Source: CAWCDJ01 sp963794265 (GTDB lineage Bacteria; Acidobacteriota; Terriglobia; Bryobacterales; Bryobacteraceae). Taken from it: a stretch of 64,000 nt of DNA. The stretch lies in contig CAWCDJ010000007.1 in NCBI GenBank assembly GCA_963794265.1, positions 186,001 through 250,000 of the forward strand, read 5' to 3'. This document shows positions 48,731 to 56,579 of the stretch, in pieces. The position numbers were made by a program, and so were the translations under genes. A model generated the notes under the pieces. That model saw only the letters and a program-made list of their open reading frames with translations, was not told the DNA's origin and ran no database searches. Each line of letters starts with the position of its first letter. Position 1 is the stretch's first letter.

Positions 48731-51418
48731 TTATTGCCCGATGGTCACCGTCACGCCGCCCGGAGCCGACGCGTAACCCACGGTGAGCACCACCGGCACC
48801 CTGCCGGAGACGCCGGCGGGAACCTCGACATCCACCCGCATCACACCCGCCACTTCACCCGCGGAACCTCCGGCGAATTGGACCCTGGCCGGCAGTCCGC
48901 CGATCGACACTGCCAGAGGCAGCGCCGGTTGCGGAACGGGCGCGGATGCCAACTGGCCATCCACACCCGCCGGGTTCGTCTGTCCCTCGCCGGTGGCAAA
49001 CAGCGTCAGGACCGACCCGGGAGCGGCGGGATGCGCGGGACCGTTGGCGGTGCCGTCCGGGTTGAGCGCCAGCGCCTGCCCGCTCCCGGAGGAATCCGCC
49101 GTAAACAGCCCGGGCGCCGACGCGGCGAGCGGAACCGGGAACCCCTCGGTCGTGAGGCCCTGATACTCGACGACGATGGACACCTGAGGGCCGCTGACGC
49201 CGTAGGGGACCACGGCAGCCACCTGGTCCGCCTCCGTATAGAGCACCGGCCCAGGGGTGCCGTTGAATAGCACGGCAGTCCCGGCCAGGGTCTTGGGAAC
49301 CACGCCCCCGGCCGCGACGAATTGGGTCAATTGCGGCGGCCCGAGTCCGGCGCCGTAAAGGGTGACGATCTCGCCCGGCGCCACCGCGCCGGAGAGGTTG
49401 CTGGCGCCGTTCGTCACGCTCCGAATGAACGAGCCGGCCGCGCTCAGGTAGGCCAGCCGGATGGCATTGTTTCCGGCATCGGCGATATAGACATTGCCGG
49501 CGGGGTCCACCGCCAGTCCGGACGGCTGATTGAGAACCGCGGCGGCCGCCGGTCCGCCGTCTCCGGCATAGCAGCAGGCGCCGGTACCGGCTACGGGAGT
49601 GACGGCCCCGCCTGCGGATATCCGTTGCACCTGGTTGCCGGCGGTGTAGTAAACATTCCCCGCGGCATCCGCCGCGAGGCCGCGCGGTATGGTGGATTCC
49701 GTGCCCGCGATGGTTCCGGTCATGCCTTTGGCGAACAGTCGCACGCCGGCATCCGCTACATAGAGTATCCCGTTCGAAGCGACGGCCACGGCCTGCGGAG
49801 CCCCGAGCGAAGGCACGGCAGTGCTGATCCGGCCATTCGTATCCACCATGCGGACGCAGTGGTTCAGCGTATCCGCGATGTACAGATCGCCCGACCCGTC
49901 GAGCGCCACCCCGCGCGGCCCCTGGAGCGCCGCGGCGAGGGCCGGGCCGCCATCGCCGAACAGCGCCGCGTTGCCGTTGCCGGCGACGGTGGCGATGGTG
50001 CCGTCGGGCGCGACCCTGCGCACCCGGTTGTTGGCGGAGTCCGCGATGTAGAGGTCGCCCCGGGCGTCGAGGGCCACCGCGGTGGGCGTGTTCAGTTCCG
50101 CGAGCGTGGCGGGGCCGCCATCGCCGGAGAACCCCGCCAGAGCGTTGCCCGCAACGGTGGTGATGGTTCCGCCCGGGGAAATACGGCGGACGCGATGATT
50201 CCGCGTGTCGGCGAAGTAGAGGTTTCCGGCCGCATCGAGCGCCATTCCCGAGGGCGAATTCAATTGTGCGCGGGAGGCCGCGCCTTCGTCGCCCGAAAAG
50301 CTATCGGAGCCGTTGCCGGCCACGCTTCTGAGGGTGCCGTCGGGCCCCACCCGCCAGATGCGGAAGTCTCCCGCGGCGAGCCCCGAACCCGAACCCACCG
50401 AGCCCTCGGCGAAGTACACGTTTCCCGCTCCGTCTGCCGCCACGCCGGTCGGGCCGCTGAGCCGGATGGCGGTGGCTACCGCGCCGTCTACCGCGGGCGC
50501 GAGCGCAGGGCCGCCCGCCAGTGTTGTGATTATGCCACCGGCGACTTCGCGGATGCGGCTATCGCCGAAGTCGGCGATCAGCAGGTTCCCGGCGCGGTCG
50601 AGGGCAAGATCCGTGGGAAAAAACAGGGTTGCCGAGGCCGCCGGGCCGCCGTCGCCTGAAAAGCCGGGATATCCGTTGGCGGCGAAGGTGCTCATCGTCC
50701 CGTCCGGCGCGACTTTCCGGACGCGGCTGTTGAACGTGTCGGCGATGTACAGGTTGCCGGCGGCATCCACCGCGACGCCTTCCGGGCCATTCAGATCGGC
50801 GCGAACAGCGGGACCGCCGTCTCCGCCATAGCCCGGGAAGCCGCTGCCCGCGACTTTCACGACCGTGCCATCCGGAGCGATCCGGCGAACCACGTGGTTG
50901 CCGGTGTCGGCCACGTAGAGGTTGCCCGCCGGGTCGAAGGTCAATCCCGTGGGTCCGTCGAACTGGGCAGAGAGCGCCGGGCCGCCATCGCCCGAGTAGC
51001 CCGGGCTCCCTGTGCCGGCGAATGTGCTCACGATGCCCGTGGTGGAGATGCGGCGGACCAGGCCGGCATTGCGCTCGGTGAAGTAGAGGTTGCCGGCGGC
51101 ATCGAAGGCAATTCCATCCGGGAAGGAAAGCTGCGCGTTGACGGCCGGCCCTCCGTCACCGCGAATGCCGGCGCGGCCGGTTCCCGCGATGCGGGTGAGG
51201 GTACCGGAGGAATCCACTTTGAAAATGCAGTGCAGGCTGCCGAAGTAGATGTTTCCGGCAGCATCCGTGGCTACCCGCGGGGGGTCACCGATGGAGACTC
51301 CCGCAGCCGCCGCGGGGGTGAGCGGCGGAGCACCACCCGCGAGGGTCGAGATCACATACTGCTGGCCCCGGGAACAGCCGGCTACCACTAACAGAACGGC
51401 GACAGCCCGAAGCATCAT
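48731..51418 (-). CDS. Exported NHL-repeat protein with TIGR03437 C-terminal domain
   Basis: 895 residues. The signal MMLRAVAVLLVVAGCSRG could be a lipoprotein signal (V-A-G-C). About eleven NHL units of about 56 residues follow, each with the frame AGNLYIADTxNxRVRRVAPDGT and FSGDGGPA, which would fold as one or two beta-propellers. From about residue 670 comes the Soli_cterm/TIGR03437 domain: ATLYGAGLGP-like (IVTLYGAGLGPPQL), YTEADQVAAVVPYGVSG, APGLFTADSSGSGQ, LTLFATGEG and closing VVLTVGYASAPGGVTV. Such proteins are numerous in Solibacter relatives and are thought to be surface or secreted; ligand unknown. It converges on the STAS gene. Confidence 0.9.
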   Translation of the reverse strand: MMLRAVAVLLVVAGCSRGQQYVISTLAGGAPPLTPAAAAGVSIGDPPRVATDAAGNIYFGSLHCIFKVDSSGTLTRIAGTGRAGIRGDGGPAVNAQLSFPDGIAFDAAGNLYFTERNAGLVRRISTTGIVSTFAGTGSPGYSGDGGPALSAQFDGPTGLTFDPAGNLYVADTGNHVVRRIAPDGTVVKVAGSGFPGYGGDGGPAVRADLNGPEGVAVDAAGNLYIADTFNSRVRKVAPDGTMSTFAANGYPGFSGDGGPAASATLFFPTDLALDRAGNLLIADFGDSRIREVAGGIITTLAGGPALAPAVDGAVATAIRLSGPTGVAADGAGNVYFAEGSVGSGSGLAAGDFRIWRVGPDGTLRSVAGNGSDSFSGDEGAASRAQLNSPSGMALDAAGNLYFADTRNHRVRRISPGGTITTVAGNALAGFSGDGGPATLAELNTPTAVALDARGDLYIADSANNRVRRVAPDGTIATVAGNGNAALFGDGGPALAAALQGPRGVALDGSGDLYIADTLNHCVRMVDTNGRISTAVPSLGAPQAVAVASNGILYVADAGVRLFAKGMTGTIAGTESTIPRGLAADAAGNVYYTAGNQVQRISAGGAVTPVAGTGACCYAGDGGPAAAAVLNQPSGLAVDPAGNVYIADAGNNAIRLAYLSAAGSFIRSVTNGASNLSGAVAPGEIVTLYGAGLGPPQLTQFVAAGGVVPKTLAGTAVLFNGTPGPVLYTEADQVAAVVPYGVSGPQVSIVVEYQGLTTEGFPVPLAASAPGLFTADSSGSGQALALNPDGTANGPAHPAAPGSVLTLFATGEGQTNPAGVDGQLASAPVPQPALPLAVSIGGLPARVQFAGGSAGEVAGVMRVDVEVPAGVSGRVPVVLTVGYASAPGGVTVTIGQ

Positions 51419-51484
51419 CGTGACCTGTCGTTCTATATTGTCACAAACAGGCCGTTTTCGCAGCGGAAATATTGGGTGGGTTCC

Positions 51485-52180
51485 TTATATCTTCTCCGGG
51501 GATTCCACCATGCGGAGACGCAAGGCGCGGAGATCGCGAAGCAGGATATCCGGCCCCTCGGCTTCGAGTTCCTCGAGCGGGGTGATGCCGGTTCGCACCG
51601 AAATGGAACGGATGCGATTGGCGCGGGCCGCCTGAATATCGGCAGGCGCGTCGCCCACCAGGGAAACCGGCGCGCCGCGTTCGATCCAGCCGCGCCGCCG
51701 CGCTTCGCGAATGGCGAGGCGGGCCAACCCCGCGCGGGTACGGGCCATCTCTCCGAAAGCTCCAAAGCGGAAGAACTGTTTGAGCCCGGCGCGGTCGAGC
51801 TTGCGCCAGCCGATGCGCGTCAGGTTGCCGGTGACCAAGGCCAGCAGGGCGCCGCGGCGCGTGAGCTTCTCGAGAACCGGCGCGACGCCGGGACAGTGTT
51901 TGTCATGGAGCGCCGGGCAGGAACGCAGGTAGAACCGTTCGGCCGCGCGGCAGACTTCCGACATGGACTCGCGAATGGAGGCCCGCGAGGCGCCCGCGCG
52001 GCGCATCATGATGGCCAAAATATCCGGATCGAGCATGCCTTGCACGGGGATGCCCTCGGTAGTGGTGTCGAGGCCCATCACTTTGCGCACGCCGTAGACC
52101 AGGGCCTCGCGGTGGTGGGGTCCGGCGCGCCGCACCAGCGTGCCGTCGATATCGAATAGAACCAGCGCCCGGTAGATCAA
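51485..52180 (-). CDS. HAD-superfamily phosphatase
   Basis: 231 residues from a TTG at 52180. HAD motifs: LVLFDIDGTLVRRAG (nucleophile and acid Asp), ALVTGN (motif II), a Lys in the middle region and LVGDAPADIQAARANRI (motif IV). An alpha-helical cap lies between motifs I and II (MGLDTTTEGIP to the RFYLRSC region), as in phosphoglycolate phosphatase-like enzymes. It hydrolyses a small phosphate ester; substrate unknown. It diverges from aguB with only 29 bases between start codons. Confidence 0.9.
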   Translation of the reverse strand: MIYRALVLFDIDGTLVRRAGPHHREALVYGVRKVMGLDTTTEGIPVQGMLDPDILAIMMRRAGASRASIRESMSEVCRAAERFYLRSCPALHDKHCPGVAPVLEKLTRRGALLALVTGNLTRIGWRKLDRAGLKQFFRFGAFGEMARTRAGLARLAIREARRRGWIERGAPVSLVGDAPADIQAARANRIRSISVRTGITPLEELEAEGPDILLRDLRALRLRMVESPEKI

Positions 52181-52185
52181 ACGTA

Positions 52186-52203
52186 ATGATACGTCGATAC
52201 AAT
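52186..52203. promoter_or_regulatory. Interleaved divergent -10 candidates for the HAD gene and aguB
   Basis: ATGATA (52186-52191; TATCAT on the minus strand) ends five bases before the HAD TTG start. TACAAT (52198-52203) ends six bases before the aguB GTG. Both would give leaderless mRNAs. No clear -35 boxes were found. Confidence 0.35.
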
Positions 52204-52209
52204 GGTTCT

Positions 52210-53091
52210 GTGCAGCGTGCCAAGTTCCGCGTGGGCCTGATCCAGATGGCTTGTGCGAAGGACCCCAACGAGAATCTCGCCAAGGCCGAATGGCGCATCC
52301 GCGAAGCCGCGGGCCGCGGAGCCCAGATCATCAGCGTGCAGGAGTTGTTCCGGTCGCAGTACTTCTGCCGGGAAGAGAACGCCGACCTGTTCGACCTCGC
52401 CGAGCCGGTCCCCGGACCCACCAGCGACGCGTTCACGCGGCTGGCGGCGGAGTTGCGGGTGGCGATCATCGGCTCGATTTTCGAACGGCGCGCGGCGGGC
52501 GTCTACCACAACACCGCGATTGTGATCGACGCCGACGGCGCTCTGCTCGGCAAGTACCGGAAGATGCACATCCCGGACGACCCGCTGTATTACGAGAAGT
52601 ATTACTTCACGCCCGGCGACCTGGGCTTCCGCTGTTTCGACACGCGCTACGCCCGCGTGGCGGCGCTGGTGTGCTGGGACCAGTGGTATCCGGAGGCGGC
52701 GCGCCTGGCGGCCCTGGGCGGGGCGCAGGTGCTGTTTTATCCGACGGCCATCGGCTGGCATCCGTCCGAGAAGGCGCAGCACGGCGCGGCGCAGCACGAC
52801 GCCTGGCGCACCATCCAGCGCTCCCACGCGATCGCCAACGGGCTCTACGTGGCATCGGTGAACCGCGTGGGTTATGAGGGCCCGCCGGAGCACGGCCTGG
52901 AGTTCTGGGGCGGCTCGTTCGTGGCCGACCCGTTCGGGGTGGTGCTGGCCGAAGGTTCGCACGACCGCGAAGAGACCCTCATCGTAGAGTGCGACCCGCG
53001 CCGCATCGAGGAAGTGCGGCGCAACTGGCCGTTCCTCCGCGACCGCCGCATCGACGCGTACGCTCCCATTCTCAACCGGGTGATCGATTGA
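52210..53091 (+). CDS. aguB: N-carbamoylputrescine amidase
   Basis: 293 residues from the GTG at 52210; an ATG at 52186 is also in frame, but it would overlap the -10 candidate. The nitrilase-fold triad is Glu in SVQELFRSQYF, Lys in YRKMHIPDDP and Cys155 in ALVCWDQWYPE. The segments YYEKYYFTPGDLGF, GGAQVLFYPTAIGW and VGYEGPPEHGLEFWGGS are particular to N-carbamoylputrescine amidases. It hydrolyses N-carbamoylputrescine to putrescine, CO2 and ammonia. It overlaps aguA by four bases; together they convert agmatine to putrescine. Confidence 0.94.
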   Translation: MQRAKFRVGLIQMACAKDPNENLAKAEWRIREAAGRGAQIISVQELFRSQYFCREENADLFDLAEPVPGPTSDAFTRLAAELRVAIIGSIFERRAAGVYHNTAIVIDADGALLGKYRKMHIPDDPLYYEKYYFTPGDLGFRCFDTRYARVAALVCWDQWYPEAARLAALGGAQVLFYPTAIGWHPSEKAQHGAAQHDAWRTIQRSHAIANGLYVASVNRVGYEGPPEHGLEFWGGSFVADPFGVVLAEGSHDREETLIVECDPRRIEEVRRNWPFLRDRRIDAYAPILNRVID

Positions 53092-54113
53092 GCTCGGCTA
53101 CGCCGCGCGCTCTGGGCTTCCGCATGCCCGCGGAGTGGGAGCCGCACGAAGCCACCTGGATCGCCTGGCCGCACAACCGCGACGACTGGCCGGGCCGCTT
53201 CGCGCCGGTTCCGTGGGTCTACGGCGAGATCGTGCGCAAGTTGAGCGCCGTGGAGCGGGTGCGGATCCTGATCGAAGGGCCGGCGCTCGAGCGGCAGGCA
53301 CGCACGATTCTGCGCAAGGTCGGCGCGCGGCTGGAGGCCGTGGAATTCCTCCACTGCCCGACCAACCGCGTGTGGACGCGCGACACCGGCCCTTTGTTCG
53401 TCAAGGACCGGAAGGGCGCGCTGGCGGCCACCACCTGGAGGTTCAATGCCTGGGCCAAGTACGACGACTGGCAGATCGACGCGGGCGTGCCGGGGTTCGT
53501 CGCGAAGATCCTCGGCATTCCGGCGTTCGCGCCGGAGATGGTGCTCGAAGGCGGCAGCATCGACGTCAACGGCGCGGGGCTGCTGCTGACTACCGAGGAA
53601 TGCCTGCTCAGCCCGGTGCAGGCGCGCAACCCCGGCATGAGCCGCGTCGCGATCGAGCGCAAACTGCGCGACTATCTGGGCGTGCGCAAGGTCATCTGGC
53701 TGCGCAACGGCATCGCCGGCGACGATACCCACGGGCACGTGGACGACCTGGCGCGTTTCGTTTCGGCGGATACGGTGGTGCTGGCATCGGAGGCCGACCG
53801 CTCCGATCCAAATTTCGAACCGCTGCGCGAGAACGCGGCGATTCTTCACGCGGCCGGCCTGCGGGTGGTGAAACTGCCGATGCCGCGCCCGCTGGTGTTC
53901 GCGGGTCAGCGGCTTCCCGCCAGCTATGCCAATTTCTACATCGCCAACCGGCTCCTGCTGGTTCCCACGTTCAACGACCCGAACGACCGGATCGCGCTGA
54001 ACACGCTGGCGCGAACCTTCCCGGACCGCGAAGTTACCGGCATCGCCTGCACGGAGCTGATTTGGGGTTTAGGCGCGCTGCATTGCATGACACAGCAGCA
54101 GCCGGCCGGTTGA
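53088..54113 (+). CDS. aguA: Agmatine deiminase
   Basis: 341 residues from a TTG at 53088 that overlaps the aguB stop (TTGA); the family's usual start ALGFRMPAEWEPHEATW follows within a few codons. The guanidine-modifying-enzyme fold has TRDTGPLFV, LEGGSIDVNG, DDTHGHVDDLARF (catalytic His and Asp) and the catalytic Cys333 in GALHCMTQQQP. It hydrolyses agmatine to N-carbamoylputrescine and ammonia. No arginine decarboxylase gene is nearby, so agmatine comes from elsewhere in the cell or outside. Confidence 0.95.
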   Translation: MSSATPRALGFRMPAEWEPHEATWIAWPHNRDDWPGRFAPVPWVYGEIVRKLSAVERVRILIEGPALERQARTILRKVGARLEAVEFLHCPTNRVWTRDTGPLFVKDRKGALAATTWRFNAWAKYDDWQIDAGVPGFVAKILGIPAFAPEMVLEGGSIDVNGAGLLLTTEECLLSPVQARNPGMSRVAIERKLRDYLGVRKVIWLRNGIAGDDTHGHVDDLARFVSADTVVLASEADRSDPNFEPLRENAAILHAAGLRVVKLPMPRPLVFAGQRLPASYANFYIANRLLLVPTFNDPNDRIALNTLARTFPDREVTGIACTELIWGLGALHCMTQQQPAG

Positions 54114-54145
54114 ACGCCTTTGTCCGAATTCGTCCATTCCGGAAT

Positions 54146-54173
54146 TTTACAGCCCGGCTAAATGGCCTAGACT
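54146..54173 (+). promoter_or_regulatory. Candidate promoter for the radical SAM gene
   Basis: TTTACA (54146-54151), matching TTGACA at five of six, and TAGACT (54168-54173) are separated by 16 bases and lie 38 bases before the ATG at 54212. Confidence 0.5.
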
Positions 54174-54211
54174 CAGATTAGTAACCTCTGGAGGGCTGGG
54201 CGAATTCCATC

Positions 54212-55765
54212 ATGAGAAAACTGCGTATCGCCATTGTAGATATCGTTTCCAGGGGCCCCACGGACGCTTTGTATGCTCGCGTGATGAATCCCAATCTTGC
54301 CAGCATCATGCCGCAGGTAATCGGCGTGTGGTGCAGGGAAGAAGGGCATCATGTCGACTTCGTCTGCTATACCGGTTTTGAAGATCTGCTGAAAGAACTG
54401 CCGCACAGGGCCGATCTGGTCTTCATCGGCGCCTTCACGGAAGCGGCCCACACCGCGTACGCGCTGAGCAACCTGTTCCGCTCGACGGGAGCGATCACCG
54501 CGATCGGGGGTCCGCACGCGCGCTGCTACCCGGAAGACGCCTTGCAGTACTTCGACTACGTGCTGGGGTTCACCGATCGGGAGACGCTCCGCGATATTCT
54601 GCGGGACTGCTCGCCGCACCGGCCGGCCGGCCTGCGCGTCGCCGCCAGGCAGCAGCCGGCAACGCTTCCGGGCGTGCGCGAGCGCTGGCAGTTTATCGAA
54701 CCCACTCTCCGGAAAGCAGCCCTGATCAAAATGGTTCCCATGCTCGGCAGCCTGGGATGCCCGTACACCTGCGCCTTCTGCATCGATGCGGCCGTGCCGT
54801 ATCAGCCCATGGATTTCGGCGCGATCGAAGAGGATCTCAAGTTCCTGCTGACGAAGTTCAGGCGGCCCATGGTCGGCTGGCACGATCCCAATTTCGGCGT
54901 CCGATTCAACGATTACCTGGACGTGATTGAGCGCGCCGTGCCTCCGGGCCGCATCGACTTCATTGCCGAGAGCAGCCTTTCCCTCCTTTCAGAACCGCAC
55001 CTGAAACGGCTCAAGCACAATGGCTTCAAAGCCCTCCTGCCCGGCGTAGAGTCGTGGTTCGACCTGGGCAACAAGTCGAAAACCGGCGCGCTGGTGGGGA
55101 TGGACAAGGTCCGCAGCGTGGCCGAACACGTCAACCTGATTTTGAGTTACGTGCCGTACGTACAAACCAATTTCGTGCTGGGACTCGACAACGATGAAGG
55201 CGAGGAGCCGTTTGAACTGACCAAGCGATTCCTGGACCTGACGCCGGGCGCCTTTCCCGGTTATTCGCTGCTCACGGCGTTCGGACGCGCCGCGCCGCTC
55301 AACCTGAATTACCAGCGCGCGGAACGCGTGCTGCCCTTTCCCTTTCATTTCCTGAACAACAACCAGGCCATGAACGTCAGGCCCAGAAATTATTCCTGGC
55401 GGGAGTTCTATGACTACGTCATCGATCTCACCCGGTATTCCTTTTCGTGGAAAACGATTTTCCGCCGCTTCCGCTCGACGCCGGGACTGACCCCGCGGGG
55501 CATGAACCTGGTGCGGGCCGTATCCACGGAAGGGTTCGGACGGCTCAAGTATCACAGGGACATTCGCGAGCGGCTGGACAACGACCGGCAATTCCTCGCT
55601 TTCTTCGAACAGGAGAGCGCGGAGCTTCCTCAGTTTTACCTGGATATCGTGCGACAGGACCTGGGAGCGTTGTGGGAGTGGCTTCCACCGGGAGCGCTCT
55701 ATCACGATCCCAACGCCTATTCACGGGCGGAACCGGATACGCAATCGTTGACCACGATTCCGTAG
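54212..55765 (+). CDS. B12-binding-type radical SAM protein
   Basis: 517 residues. Residues about 5-135 look like the cobalamin-binding-type Rossmann domain common in this class (IAIVDIVSRGPTDAL, LVFIGAFTEAA, AITAIGGPHARCYPE), without the classic DxHxxG motif. The radical SAM cluster cysteines are Cys183, Cys187 and Cys190 in LGCPYTCAFC. The TIM-barrel part contains GWHDPNFGVRFNDY and FIAESSLSLLS, and a long C-terminal domain (RRFRSTPGLTPRG onward) follows. Such enzymes methylate or rearrange small molecules, lipids or pigments. It stands alone between aguA and a REP-like element. Substrate unknown. Confidence 0.88.
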   Translation: MRKLRIAIVDIVSRGPTDALYARVMNPNLASIMPQVIGVWCREEGHHVDFVCYTGFEDLLKELPHRADLVFIGAFTEAAHTAYALSNLFRSTGAITAIGGPHARCYPEDALQYFDYVLGFTDRETLRDILRDCSPHRPAGLRVAARQQPATLPGVRERWQFIEPTLRKAALIKMVPMLGSLGCPYTCAFCIDAAVPYQPMDFGAIEEDLKFLLTKFRRPMVGWHDPNFGVRFNDYLDVIERAVPPGRIDFIAESSLSLLSEPHLKRLKHNGFKALLPGVESWFDLGNKSKTGALVGMDKVRSVAEHVNLILSYVPYVQTNFVLGLDNDEGEEPFELTKRFLDLTPGAFPGYSLLTAFGRAAPLNLNYQRAERVLPFPFHFLNNNQAMNVRPRNYSWREFYDYVIDLTRYSFSWKTIFRRFRSTPGLTPRGMNLVRAVSTEGFGRLKYHRDIRERLDNDRQFLAFFEQESAELPQFYLDIVRQDLGALWEWLPPGALYHDPNAYSRAEPDTQSLTTIP

Positions 55766-55773
55766 TACCGAAC

Positions 55774-55848
55774 CGCACAGAGCCGCGACCGTGAGGCAGC
55801 GGGCATCTCGCAAGGGGCGCCCGCTCCCTCACGGTCGCGGCTCTGCGG
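55774..55848. repeat. REP-like palindromic element, copy D (reverse arm order)
   Basis: CCGCACAGAGCCGCGACCGT and ACGGTCGCGGCTCTGCGG are the arms, with GAGGCAGCGGGC and GCCCGCTCCCTC pairing inside and ATCTCGCAAGGGGC as the loop. It begins eight bases after the radical SAM stop and overlaps the 3' end of the DUF1275 gene. Confidence 0.85.
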
Positions 55849-56497
55849 ATCGAACCATCACCGGCAGCAGCGCGGGCAGGCTGATAAAAGCCGCGGCCCC
55901 CGGCTGGTGGAGCGAGAGGTACCCGGCAACTGCCGCGGCTGCAAGGTACGTGCACAGGATTGCGACACAGACCGCAGTTTTCGAGCCGCCGCCAGGCCAC
56001 CTGCCGGTCTTTCGGCGCGCCAGCAGGGCGCTCGCGGCTCCGGTGGCCGCTTCCGTCACCGTGCCGCTGATGAATGTAGTGACCACGCCGTGGATCTTCA
56101 GGCGCCTCACCGCCACGCTCTGAATTCCGAGCGCCAGCGCGGCTATCACGATGGTTGCGTATCCCAGGGTGTGGGTCCGCTGGTTCGCGAGCCAGAGAAC
56201 CCCAAAGGCGAGCAACATCGGAAATTCGATTCGCGCGGAAAGAACCAGGTTTCGGGCGGTTCTCAACCGGGTGGTCTCATTGAAGATGAAGGCACCTACC
56301 ATACAGCCGGCAGAGAAGGCGGCGAGCGACGTGAGATTGTGCAGGAAAGGCCCGAATTGCCCCTGTACGACATGCAGGCTGAGCAGTACGGTGTTCCCCG
56401 TCATGTTAGCCGTGAAGACATGTCCGCTCAGATAGCTGAGGCCATCGAGCGTGCCGGCGGTCCAGGTGAGCAGCAGCAACTCCGGGATCCATCTCAT
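55829..56497 (-). CDS. DUF1275 (YoaK-type) membrane protein
   Basis: 222 residues, about six membrane helices. Typical motifs are LLLLTWTAGTLDGLSYLSGHVFTANMTGN at the start and ALALGIQSVAVRRLKIHGVVTTFISGTVTEAA, where the G-x-Q-S and T-T-x-x-S-G-T patterns are diagnostic. The family is thought to be transporters; substrate unknown. The last residues (RSAEPRP) and the stop codon lie in a REP-like element. It is divergent from the AsmA-like gene by 82 bases. Confidence 0.9.
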   Translation of the reverse strand: MRWIPELLLLTWTAGTLDGLSYLSGHVFTANMTGNTVLLSLHVVQGQFGPFLHNLTSLAAFSAGCMVGAFIFNETTRLRTARNLVLSARIEFPMLLAFGVLWLANQRTHTLGYATIVIAALALGIQSVAVRRLKIHGVVTTFISGTVTEAATGAASALLARRKTGRWPGGGSKTAVCVAILCTYLAAAAVAGYLSLHQPGAAAFISLPALLPVMVRSAEPRP

Positions 56498-56564
56498 GCT
56501 CTTCTCGCCGTTTCCATTACAACAGAGGGAAGCCGGCGCGGGCCCGTTTCACTGTGACCGGTTG

Positions 56565-56570
56565 TACACT
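56565..56570 (+). promoter_or_regulatory. Candidate -10 element (TACACT) for the AsmA-like gene
   Basis: TACACT ends nine bases before the ATG at 56580, preceded by TTG. A transcript would have a leader of only a few bases. The -35 is not clear. Confidence 0.35.
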
Positions 56571-56579
56571 CGAAAGATC

